8,480 bases of DNA from Bacteroidales bacterium H10 (GTDB taxonomy: Bacteria; Bacteroidota; Bacteroidia; Bacteroidales; Muribaculaceae). This document shows positions 1 through 5,945 of the stretch, one piece after another (positions within the stretch are counted from its first letter, which is position 1; the number at the start of each line of letters is the position of its first letter). The translations under genes and the position numbers were made by a program. Where the stretch lies: NCBI GenBank assembly GCA_001701295.1, contig DAAV01000131.1, positions 1 through 8,480 of the forward strand. The letters run 5' to 3'. The notes beneath the pieces were generated by a model. It was not told the origin of the DNA. It saw only the letters and a program-made list of their open reading frames with translations, and searched no databases.

Positions 1-57
1 CAAAATCTGTATGACGTGCCGCATCACTGCGGCGTGGATTGGGATTGATGCAAAGGT

Positions 58-483
58 TTATATGATACACGGCACCATAGACTTTATGCTGACGTGTTTA
101 ATCTCGTAGGCATATCCGGCAGGATCGCCCGACTGTACCCCCGTGCGCAGTTCGCACTCGACAGTCGGGCGCGGAGCTTCGAGCGAGCCGATAAGAAAAG
201 AATTGCCATTGACATCGGTAACGACAAAACCGAGACAGGCACCGAAAGGAAGTCTGCCGTTGGTATGGAACTTCAAGGTGGCTGTGTCCTCGTACCCGGC
301 ACCGTCTTTCTTTGTCTTGCACTCGCAGGTCGGCTCGTCGAAGAACGGTATCGGGTGAATATCCGTAAGGATAGGCACCGCCATGCCGCAGATAGCCGAG
401 AGGTCAACGCGCCTCGGCAGATGTCGGCAGTCAATCCAGCCGATAGCCTTTATTCCGGGGAGAATCTGAGTCGATGTTTTCAT
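58..483 (-). CDS. Unrecognised 141-aa protein, beta-rich, possibly phage-like
   Basis: The frame opens with ATG at 483 and closes with TAA at 58, giving 141 residues. I cannot assign a function. The composition suggests a compact beta-rich domain with alternating hydrophobic stretches, such as the segment around GFVVTDVNGNSFLIGS at about residues 85-100. Cysteines occur at about 19, 32, 53, 55, 83, 110 and 139, but they form no recognisable metal-binding pattern. There is no signal peptide and no membrane segment. The start lies 60 bases after the stop of the 156-aa gene with no clear promoter in between, so the two are probably co-transcribed. The general look (small, soluble, beta-rich, after a small basic protein) recalls head- or tail-region proteins of Bacteroidales prophages. 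That is an impression, not a demonstrated homology. The minus-strand frame is preferred over the overlapping plus-strand frames because its composition is protein-like and its neighbours are all on this strand. Confidence 0.72.
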   Translation of the reverse strand: MKTSTQILPGIKAIGWIDCRHLPRRVDLSAICGMAVPILTDIHPIPFFDEPTCECKTKKDGAGYEDTATLKFHTNGRLPFGACLGFVVTDVNGNSFLIGSLEAPRPTVECELRTGVQSGDPAGYAYEIKHVSIKSMVPCII

Positions 484-543
484 TATTGTAATGGCAGGGA
501 GGACAAAACGGACTTGTACTATTTCGGGGGTCTGAGGTCGGGA

Positions 544-1014
544 TTATTTTTGTGAACTTTTTTTGCGCCGTTCGATGCGCCTGTATATGTCGCGCTTGCG
601 CTGATAGCGTTTGGCGATAGCGTTCCAGTTCTTTTCGGTCATGTCGATGCCGTGCTTCTCCATGAAAGCATATATAAGATTGTCTTGACGCTGAAAGATA
701 GCGGCGAAGCGATGCAGAGCGTTCCACATATCAATATCGAAGCGGTTGCGGATACACGCCTTTAACGCCTCTGTCGCTTTCGGGGGCAGGTAAAAATTAC
801 TGCGGGTATCTTTCGAGCGGAAGTTCGGAAGCACGATACACACGAGGCCGTGGCCACCGACCTGCGGCACATAATCCGCCGGTGGTGTCTGCAAGAACTG
901 TTCGAGCAGAGCCCACTCCATAGAGCCGCGAATGAGGCGCACGGGATTATTGCCTCCCTGGTCGTGGATAAACCACTGGGCGAGATAATCTTCAAGTTCG
1001 AGATATAGATACAT
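544..1014 (-). CDS. Unrecognised 156-aa protein with basic C-terminus
   Basis: I do not recognise the family. The frame can be extended to a TTG at 1035, but that TTG lies inside the promoter -7 box (TAACTTTG, 1040-1033). I therefore choose the ATG at 1014, which gives 156 residues starting MYLYLELEDYL. The protein is mostly helical and soluble. It has an aromatic N-terminus, a middle segment with the conserved-looking FRSKDTRSNFYLPPKA, and a strongly basic C-terminal helix around NWNAIAKRYQRKRDIYRRIERRKK. The last could bind nucleic acid, or could be a helix-turn-helix with a basic tail. It lies downstream of the candidate iteron region and upstream of the 141-aa gene, with which it probably forms a two-gene transcript running out of the window. 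A phage- or element-specific accessory protein is the most likely class; no reaction or partner can be named. Confidence 0.72.
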   Translation of the reverse strand: MYLYLELEDYLAQWFIHDQGGNNPVRLIRGSMEWALLEQFLQTPPADYVPQVGGHGLVCIVLPNFRSKDTRSNFYLPPKATEALKACIRNRFDIDMWNALHRFAAIFQRQDNLIYAFMEKHGIDMTEKNWNAIAKRYQRKRDIYRRIERRKKSSQK

Positions 1015-1032
1015 ACCGATAAGAGTTATATG

Positions 1033-1065
1033 CAAAGTTACCGATAATCAGTGTGTTATACAACC
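1033..1065 (-). promoter_or_regulatory. Bacteroidota-type promoter for the 156-aa gene
   Basis: On the minus strand TAACTTTG (1040-1033) matches the Bacteroidota -7 consensus TAnnTTTG exactly. A GGTTG element at 1065-1061, preceded by a T-rich TTTTTG, lies 20 bases upstream and fits the -33 element (TTG core). Transcription would start roughly 1024-1028, leaving a short leader before the ATG at 1014. The match also decides the gene start, since the alternative TTG codon is part of the -7 box. The nearest TGTCAAC-type repeat pair (1174-1189) is about 110 bases upstream of the -33 element. Confidence 0.6.
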
Positions 1066-1173
1066 GACAAAAACGTGATAAAGAGGGATTTTGGGGGATA
1101 AGGCGGTACCGACACGCCATGCCGGGCTTATTCGGCGGCGATGCAAAGGAATGTGGAAGCGGCGAAGCGTGGG

Positions 1174-1420
1174 GTTGACAGTGTTGACACAGGAGCCACT
1201 ATGACCGCAAGAGGCATACAGCGAAGCGTAAAGCCGCTTTATTACAATGCTTTATCTTCTTTTGAAAGAAAAAGTAAGTATGTATAGTAACGGCCCGGAA
1301 GTGTCAACCGTTGGCTCTGAAAATATTCGGTATGCCGAAAATGACTACAAGTGTCAACGATTGTCAACCGATGCAATATGGGTTAACCTGTTGGAATACA
1401 ATAGGTGCTGTATTGTCAAC
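1174..1420. repeat. Iteron-like cluster of six TGTCAAC sites
   Basis: The heptamer TGTCAAC occurs on the plus strand at 1302-1308, 1352-1358, 1362-1368 and 1414-1420. Its complement GTTGACA occurs at 1174-1180 and 1183-1189. Two of the units are tandem pairs with 9-10 base period (1174-1189 and 1352-1368), pointing in opposite directions, and the plus-strand copies tend to continue as TGTCAACCG or TGTCAACG. Six copies of a heptamer within about 250 bases is far above chance: roughly 0.03 are expected for both strands at equal base frequencies. They could be iterons bound by a replication initiator, or operator sites for one of the small HTH proteins encoded upstream. Confidence 0.6.
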
Positions 1421-1472
1421 GCCGGCTTTCGCGGAACATACGCTTTTGCATTCCTTTGATTGGAGTTTTGGG

Positions 1473-1506
1473 AAATAAAAAAGGCCAACATCTGAGTGTT
1501 GACCTG
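1473..1506 (-). terminator. Intrinsic terminator of the primase operon
   Basis: Read on the minus strand, a 9-bp stem AGGTCAACA / TGTTGGCCT (one U-G wobble, 6-base loop CTCAGA) is followed directly by TTTTTTATTT. The hairpin occupies 1505-1482 and the T tract runs from 1482 down to about 1473. It lies about 25 bases past the stop of the 1163-aa primase gene, the right place to end that operon and to insulate the repeat region from read-through. The stem also contains a GTTGAC sequence resembling the neighbouring repeats. Confidence 0.75.
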
Positions 1507-1530
1507 AGAGAAATATGATGATGCCGGGTA

Positions 1531-4500
1531 TCAGAACGGCATATCGTTCTTATTGCCGGGAGGGTCGAATAAAGAGGAAGTCTTGGGAGGAAGCGGCGGA
1601 GATGTGGAGGCGGCAGCCGCAGGTTCCATGTCCTCTGCGATTTCCTCCGTCTCGCTGATAATCTCGGTTTCGAGATTCAGCCCGAACTCAGCTTTGAGCA
1701 TCGCATAATTGAAGCACATTGCTTTGGGACGGTTGACTTTCAGTTTCTTCACCTGCGAGCCGTTCACGGACTCAAAGGTATAGTCCGGCGTACCGTTGGC
1801 GAGAAGAATAGTGAAGCGGTCCTGTTTCAGACCGAGGAACGACGGGTGCGAGCGGAGATAGGAAAGCATCGTACTCCAGTTGCTTCGGTTGGCAGTGGCG
1901 TTCGTCGCTCCCCTGCCGTTGAAAAGTCCGGCTACGGCTGCGCTGTTCAGATACAGCACGGGGGTAGGCTCTGCGAACACCATATCCTCCTTCATGGAGG
2001 TACTGCGGAAAGTGCGGTGCCACTTGATGCGGAAATGCGCTCTGTCGATGGCGCGGCCCTGCGTATGGAAGCCTTGCAGAGCCTCCCAGAAGTCGCCCAT
2101 CTCCGAACTCTCCTGTGCCGTCTCGTTCTGCAGCCGCATACCGGCGACGGCCACCGTGAGCAGGTCGTTGTAGCCGAACGGAAGCGACAGCACCGATTCG
2201 AGGGTGCGGAAAGCGGCAAGAGGAATAATCCAGTTGCCGAAGATACGGTCGTGTATCTTCTCGCCCTCGACAATCTTAGACAGTTCCGATTTAGTTAAGG
2301 AGTATGCGTTGGCGAAGTTCTTCTCGAAAAGCTGCCTATGACCGAGGACTTCGAGGGTAAGATGCGTATTGCCGAGCGAACACATGGCGACAAGATCCTC
2401 GTAAGCGTCGCGCTCCGGCTTGGAGAAAGAGGTCTTGGAGAAAGCGAGGAAAAGAACACGGGTAAAGAGGGCCATGTCCTGTGTGGGCTTGTCCTGACCG
2501 CACAAGGCTATCCCTGTGGAAATGATGGTCTGCGCCGCCATGCCGTCCGTGTTCTGATTCTTCTTAGTCTGACCGCCTCCGCCCCACAGACCTTTGAGGT
2601 ATGCGATTTTACGCACGTCGAGGTCGTTCTTGTACTCGTCGAAAACGACAAGGGAGTTGACCGCCTGACTGACACGGTCGTTCATGGCCGGAACCGAGGT
2701 AACACCGAGGTTTGGAGGGTCTACGCTGTGGATAAAGAACGACTGGAGAGAGGTCGCAAGCGTAGTCTTGCCCGTGCCTTTCTCGCCGAAAAGGTTAAGT
2801 ATGGGGAAATGGCGTGTGCGGTTGAAGATAACATCTCGGTAAAGAGTGGCGAGCAGATAGCAGAAAGCGATTTTGGCGTTGTCGCCGAAAACCCTGACGA
2901 GCTGCACGGCGAAGTCGTAGAGCTTTATGCCGCTGCGGTTTTCATGTATGAAAAGCCGCTCGAACTGGTATATTTCGGGATTGTTCTCGTACATTTTCGA
3001 TGTAGCCGGGATATAGAACGACTTGGAGGGGGCGGTTTCCACGATGCCGAGATCATCGACGGCCAGGAAGCGGTCGCCGTTGAAAACGCCGTTGCCGAAA
3101 GCGAAGAAGCCGTTGATGCCGTCCCAGCCCATCTTGCGGACCCGCTCGGCTGAGCGAGTGCCGCGATAGAGATATTCCTTTACGTTGTTGAGCTTGTCAA
3201 TCTTGGCTCGCCATATATAATTGCCGACGGAGCCGACACGCTGCTGAAAGGTGGTAAGCGAGCAAAGTTCTGACTCCCTGAACTCTATCTCGACCGACTC
3301 GTTGAATTTGTTTACCATACGGAACAGGCGTGTGCCGTTGGTTTCGTCCTTGATATGGTAAAGGGATTCAAGATAGAAATTGGAGAGCCTGACGGCCTCT
3401 CCCTCGTCGTCGTAAGTGTAGAAGCAGTTGTCGATGATGTTCAGATTGCACTGGCGCAGAAGTTCTTTCTTGCGCTCGATGTCGTTCTTAGGCTCGCGCC
3501 TTGCCTCGCGTTGCCGGGCTTCCCCTTTGGCACGGCTGACGGCACCTTTCCACGATTTGACCGTGCCGTGGATAGCGGCGAGTGCGTCGATGCAGCTGTC
3601 GGCCACGGTCGCATCTCTGACATGGCGCAGCAGGTCTGCGACTTCGGAGATAATGATGCGTTCCTCCGCCAGCGAGGAAGAAGCGGCGAATTTCTTCTCG
3701 GCGAGCCACAGTATAAAAGGCTTTTCAGGAATGGCGGCGTAAATCTCCGGCGAGAGAATGTATTCGTCGGCATCGTTCTTGTGTAGAATGACGCTGCCGA
3801 CTTTCTCCTTTGGTATAGCGGCGATATCCTCGTCGGAGAGAGTGATTTCCGCACGTTCCTTTGGTTTTACACCGGCTTTCCTGGCTTCATCGCGCCTTTG
3901 TTCGAGAAGGTCGGCTTTTGCCGCTTCGAGTTCGTCTTCGGTTATCGGCACAAGCACAGGTTCTTCGACGAAGGGCAGCTCGCGCACCGTAACGTCGAAG
4001 CCCCGGCGCACAGCCTCGGCACCGTTAGCCATAACGGCCTTGAAACCGGGTCCGAAAGGCTCGTCTTTCGGAGGGTCCGAGTCCGGGATAAAGCAGACTG
4101 ATTGAGTCAACTTCATCAGTCTGTCGAACTGTGCGGCACTCCACGCTGTGCCGAGAGTGGCGACAACATTCTCCATGCCGACGGACTGGAGGCGCAGAAC
4201 ATCGGGAGCGCCCTCGACGATATTGTAGAAAAGAGCGTCGCGGCAACGGCTCGCCCTGTCGATGCCGAAAATGGCCTCTCCCTTAGTGAATATCATCGAG
4301 TTTGACGAGTTAATATACTTGCCGACATTATCGGCCTTTGCGTCGCCGAGATAGCGGGCAGTAAAGGCTATGACGCGCCCGAATCGGTCGCGGATAGGGA
4401 TAACGAGACGGTTGCGGAACAAAGTATAAATCCGACCGCTCTTTTTATCCCTCTGAAAGATGCCGGACTGCACGAGCAGATCTTCGGAGACAGCTTTGCT

Positions 4501-5022
4501 CTTGCAGTATTCCATAAGCAGATTGCCGTCTTTGGGGGCGAGTCCTATGCCGCAGGTTGAGCAGAATTGCTCCGGCCATCGGGAGTAGGCATACTCACGG
4601 GCGCCCCGCGCCTCGTCGTTCATGTCGACACGCAGCTGTTCCCGGAAAAACTGATGCGCTACGGCGACGGCGCCTAATATCGACTCGCACAGTTGCGCCG
4701 CCTGTCGTTGCTCGTCGGTCTGTTCCTCCTTAGAGTATTCGATATGTATGCCGTTGGCTTTGGCGATTGCTTCGACGGCCTGTTGGAAGTCCATGCCCTC
4801 CTTTTCCTCGTAGAACTTGATGCCGTCGCCCCCACGGTGGCAGCTGTGGCAGTACCACAGGTTTTTGCCGGGCGATATGGAGAACGAGGGAGTGTTCTCG
4901 GAGTGAAAGGGGCAAGAGGCGAACATCGTGGAGCCACGTCGGCGGAAGTTCAGCCCCCACGACTTCAACACGTCCTCGATGTCAAGACCTTTTACAGCCT
5001 CTATCGTCTTGTTGCTTATCAT
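1531..5022 (-). CDS. Fused DNA primase-helicase (CHC2 zinc finger, TOPRIM, P-loop ATPase)
   Basis: A 1163-residue replication protein predicted to make RNA primers and unwind DNA for an element, combining roles that DnaG and DnaB split in the host. Residues about 5-95 form a CHC2 zinc-binding domain with C37, H40, C58 and C61. Residues about 200-350 form a DnaG-like catalytic core: an IPIRDRFGRVIAF segment and GKYINSS, the TOPRIM glutamate in VEGAPD (E270), and the acidic pair in PDSD (D314, D316). Residues about 350-690 are charged and unassigned. The C-terminal part is a P-loop ATPase with Walker A GEKGTGKTT (746-754), Walker B LVVFDE (D795, E796) and a possible arginine finger at R855, in the manner of hexameric element helicases. 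The tail (about 1115-1163) is acidic and Pro/Ala-rich and ends NDMPF, like an SSB tip. The start ATG at 5022 overlaps the upstream stop as ATGA, suggesting coupling. The P4-alpha-like architecture implies element-driven replication. Confidence 0.93.
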   Translation of the reverse strand: MISNKTIEAVKGLDIEDVLKSWGLNFRRRGSTMFASCPFHSENTPSFSISPGKNLWYCHSCHRGGDGIKFYEEKEGMDFQQAVEAIAKANGIHIEYSKEEQTDEQRQAAQLCESILGAVAVAHQFFREQLRVDMNDEARGAREYAYSRWPEQFCSTCGIGLAPKDGNLLMEYCKSKAVSEDLLVQSGIFQRDKKSGRIYTLFRNRLVIPIRDRFGRVIAFTARYLGDAKADNVGKYINSSNSMIFTKGEAIFGIDRASRCRDALFYNIVEGAPDVLRLQSVGMENVVATLGTAWSAAQFDRLMKLTQSVCFIPDSDPPKDEPFGPGFKAVMANGAEAVRRGFDVTVRELPFVEEPVLVPITEDELEAAKADLLEQRRDEARKAGVKPKERAEITLSDEDIAAIPKEKVGSVILHKNDADEYILSPEIYAAIPEKPFILWLAEKKFAASSSLAEERIIISEVADLLRHVRDATVADSCIDALAAIHGTVKSWKGAVSRAKGEARQREARREPKNDIERKKELLRQCNLNIIDNCFYTYDDEGEAVRLSNFYLESLYHIKDETNGTRLFRMVNKFNESVEIEFRESELCSLTTFQQRVGSVGNYIWRAKIDKLNNVKEYLYRGTRSAERVRKMGWDGINGFFAFGNGVFNGDRFLAVDDLGIVETAPSKSFYIPATSKMYENNPEIYQFERLFIHENRSGIKLYDFAVQLVRVFGDNAKIAFCYLLATLYRDVIFNRTRHFPILNLFGEKGTGKTTLATSLQSFFIHSVDPPNLGVTSVPAMNDRVSQAVNSLVVFDEYKNDLDVRKIAYLKGLWGGGGQTKKNQNTDGMAAQTIISTGIALCGQDKPTQDMALFTRVLFLAFSKTSFSKPERDAYEDLVAMCSLGNTHLTLEVLGHRQLFEKNFANAYSLTKSELSKIVEGEKIHDRIFGNWIIPLAAFRTLESVLSLPFGYNDLLTVAVAGMRLQNETAQESSEMGDFWEALQGFHTQGRAIDRAHFRIKWHRTFRSTSMKEDMVFAEPTPVLYLNSAAVAGLFNGRGATNATANRSNWSTMLSYLRSHPSFLGLKQDRFTILLANGTPDYTFESVNGSQVKKLKVNRPKAMCFNYAMLKAEFGLNLETEIISETEEIAEDMEPAAAASTSPPLPPKTSSLFDPPGNKNDMPF

Positions 5023-5219
5023 ATTTCTTTTGCTTTATCCCAGCAGTCGATTATCGACTGGCCGGTGTATTTCAGTCTGCGCGGATTGCTGTTGCAGGGA
5101 GATATAAGACCCATGCGGCGCAGTTTGCGCAGGGTCTTATGGCAGATGCCAAGTTCGGCACAAGTCCTCTTAACTGAAAATACACCGTCGGGGTCGCATT
5201 TAGGGCGGGATTCAATCAT
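5019..5219 (-). CDS. Small MerR/excisionase-like HTH protein (66 aa)
   Basis: A 66-residue protein with an HTH of the MerR/excisionase type spanning about residues 13-62. The pattern FSVKRTCAELGICHKTLRKLRRMGLI gives helix, turn and recognition helix. It is followed by an arginine-rich wing-like PRRLKYT and a closing helix SIIDCWDKAKEI. Such small proteins commonly act as recombination directionality factors, transcriptional regulators or helpers of replication initiation in Bacteroidales elements; which applies here is unknown. Its ATG at 5219 follows the previous stop by 2 bases, and its TGA overlaps the primase ATG by 4 bases (ATGA). This ties its expression closely to the primase and suggests a role in replication or its control. 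Four cysteines (8, 20, 26, 42) plus C59 are numerous for its size, but they form no clear zinc motif. Confidence 0.82.
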   Translation of the reverse strand: MIESRPKCDPDGVFSVKRTCAELGICHKTLRKLRRMGLISPCNSNPRRLKYTGQSIIDCWDKAKEI

Positions 5220-5221
5220 GG

Positions 5222-5464
5222 TTACGGATTGGTTGCGGCAGGTTCTTCAACAAAGATGCGCTCTCCGGCCTCGCTCTCTATTATCTGTTTTGCGTGTTCG
5301 GGTATGCGACAGGCCATGCACTTCCAGTTAAAGAAAGTCTGCCTCCTTACACCGGCACGTTTGGTTACGTCGGTTATAAACTCGACCCTCTCCCAATATG
5401 TGAGCGTGTCGAGAAAGGCGTTAAGCTGCGTCGCCTCCATGTGTTTAATATCGTTGTTTGTCAT
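5222..5464 (-). CDS. Small protein with candidate HTH (80 aa)
   Basis: An 80-residue protein without a recognised family name. Residues about 28-62 read as a helix-turn-helix: EFITDVTKRAGVRRQTFFNWKCMACRIPEHAKQIIE, with the turn at AGV, a recognition helix RRQTFFNWK, and a trailing RIPEHAKQII helix of the kind seen in small Bacteroidales XRE-like or origin-binding proteins. The N-terminus is a short acidic amphipathic helix and the last dozen residues are acidic and probably flexible. The ATG at 5464 is 5 bases after the stop of the 121-aa HTH gene, and its stop is 2 bases before the next start, so it is the second gene of the operon. It could be a replication cofactor or a regulator that binds one of the two TGTCAA-containing regions. 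The HTH assignment is by pattern only. Confidence 0.78.
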   Translation of the reverse strand: MTNNDIKHMEATQLNAFLDTLTYWERVEFITDVTKRAGVRRQTFFNWKCMACRIPEHAKQIIESEAGERIFVEEPAATNP

Positions 5465-5469
5465 TACGT

Positions 5470-5835
5470 TCAGCGTTTTTTAATCGGATTGGCGGTTACA
5501 TATCTTACCGCGTCAAGTTCATGCTGCCTTTTTGACTTCACAGGGTTTTGTCTAACCCATTCGATCAGGTCTACGTAGTCGAAGTAAATGTATTTTCCTC
5601 CGGGTTTGTAATGAGGAATCGCTGCGGAAGCAGTAAGTTTATATAACTGACTTTTGGATAGTCCGAGAAAAAGGCTGGCTTCCTCCAACGTAAGCACCTC
5701 TTTTGTCGAATAGAGTTTAGCGGCGATAGATTCGATACGCTCGTTTATTGCGTCAACTCCACCCAGAGCTTCAAGTCTGTTCTCAAAGTCTCGGAGCCGG
5801 GCATTGAAATCTTCAAGCTGTCTGTTTTTTGTCAT
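5470..5835 (-). CDS. Coiled-coil plus excisionase-type HTH DNA-binding protein (121 aa)
   Basis: First gene of the primase operon. The frame extends to an ATG at 5889, but the promoter -7 box (5868-5861) would then lie inside the coding part, so I choose the ATG at 5835 (MTKNRQ, 121 residues). Residues about 6-40 are a charged heptad-like helix, probably a dimerising coiled coil. Residues about 46-97 are an HTH_17/MerR-like domain: VLTLEEASLFLGLSKSQLYK, then a beta-hairpin wing HYKPGGKYIYF and a closing helix DYVDLIEWVRQ. The basic tail ends KKR. Homologous domains occur in excisionases (AlpA/Xis type) and element regulators. The perfect inverted repeat 57 bases upstream of its start suits a dimeric protein of this kind, so autoregulation is a reasonable inference. 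No integrase is visible nearby, so an excision role cannot be confirmed. Confidence 0.86.
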   Translation of the reverse strand: MTKNRQLEDFNARLRDFENRLEALGGVDAINERIESIAAKLYSTKEVLTLEEASLFLGLSKSQLYKLTASAAIPHYKPGGKYIYFDYVDLIEWVRQNPVKSKRQHELDAVRYVTANPIKKR

Positions 5836-5860
5836 ATGCGATATGATTTTGAATTTGGCG

Positions 5861-5891
5861 CAAAGATAAGAGATTTGCGGCCTAAGCATAA
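5861..5891 (-). promoter_or_regulatory. Bacteroidota-type promoter of the replication operon
   Basis: On the minus strand TATCTTTG (5868-5861) matches the -7 consensus TAnnTTTG. About 19 bases upstream a TTATG (5891-5887) is a poor but correctly placed -33 element. Transcription would start near 5852-5856, leaving a leader of about 20 bases before the ATG at 5835. The -33 position directly abuts the large inverted repeat at 5892-5938, so a protein bound there could repress the promoter, or compensate for its weak -33. Confidence 0.58.
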
Positions 5892-5938
5892 GACATTAAC
5901 CTTGACATTAGCCCGGTGTCAAGGTTAATGTCAAGGTT
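5892..5938. repeat. Perfect 16-bp inverted repeat with an extra half-site; probable operator
   Basis: GACATTAACCTTGACA (5892-5907) is perfectly inverted at 5917-5932 around a 9-base spacer (TTAGCCCGG). The right arm continues into another TGTCAAGGTT (5929-5938), so TGTCAAGGTT occurs twice in direct orientation (5917 and 5929, 12-base period) and once inverted. Because of this periodicity, an alternative 13-bp pairing (5898-5910 with 5926-5938) is also perfect. It lies 7 bases past the stop of the 254-codon gene and immediately upstream of the replication-operon promoter. It lacks a T tract on either side, so an operator or binding site for a dimeric protein is likelier than a classical terminator, although it could end transcription too. 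Confidence 0.75.
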
Positions 5939-5945
5939 TTAAGTT

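Larger units (their letters stand above)
1041..1530. other. Gene-free region of about 0.5 kb; candidate replication origin or control region
   Basis: No convincing gene lies between the 156-aa gene and the primase-helicase. A 70-codon plus-strand frame at 1247-1459 runs through the repeats and looks like chance. The stretch holds the promoter at its left end, the TGTCAAC repeat cluster (1174-1420), the palindromes CGGTACCG (1104-1111) and GGTTAACC (1381-1388), a small TTCGG/CCGAA hairpin (1326-1339), two copies of GCGAAGCGT (1162-1170 and 1221-1229), and the terminator of the primase operon at its right end. Repeats beside a self-contained primase-helicase gene are the layout expected of a replication origin in phages, satellites and plasmids. 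That function is inferred from position and repeats only. Confidence 0.45.

Noticed and set aside
18..33. GCCGC/GCGGC hairpin near the left edge as a terminator
   Set aside because: The stem has only five pairs and no T tract on either strand, and the sequence beyond it is not visible.
94..555. Plus-strand frame of 153 codons at the left end
   Set aside because: It overlaps the 141-aa minus-strand gene, is Arg/Gly-rich in the manner of shadow frames, and opposes the direction of every neighbour.
1174..1189. TTGACA sequences read as sigma-70 -35 boxes
   Set aside because: The host looks like Bacteroidota, whose promoters use TAnnTTTG and a TTG-type -33. No fitting -10 follows, and the copies belong to the repeat cluster.
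1174..1420. The repeat cluster as a CRISPR array
   Set aside because: The units are only about 7-10 bases, irregularly spaced and in both orientations, and no cas gene is present.
1247..1459. Plus-strand frame of 70 codons in the repeat region
   Set aside because: It runs through the TGTCAAC repeats and the small hairpin, has no ribosome-binding or promoter signal, and shows no domain-like pattern.
2338..3153. Long plus-strand open frame (271 codons) opposite the primase-helicase
   Set aside because: It is antisense to well-defined ATPase motifs of the primase, its translation is low-complexity and unlike a folded protein, and it has no promoter. It is a shadow of the GC-rich gene.
5892..5938. 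The large inverted repeat as transposon end or insertion-sequence remnant
   Set aside because: There is no transposase frame nearby, no partner copy elsewhere in the window and no visible target duplication. Its position at a promoter fits an operator better.
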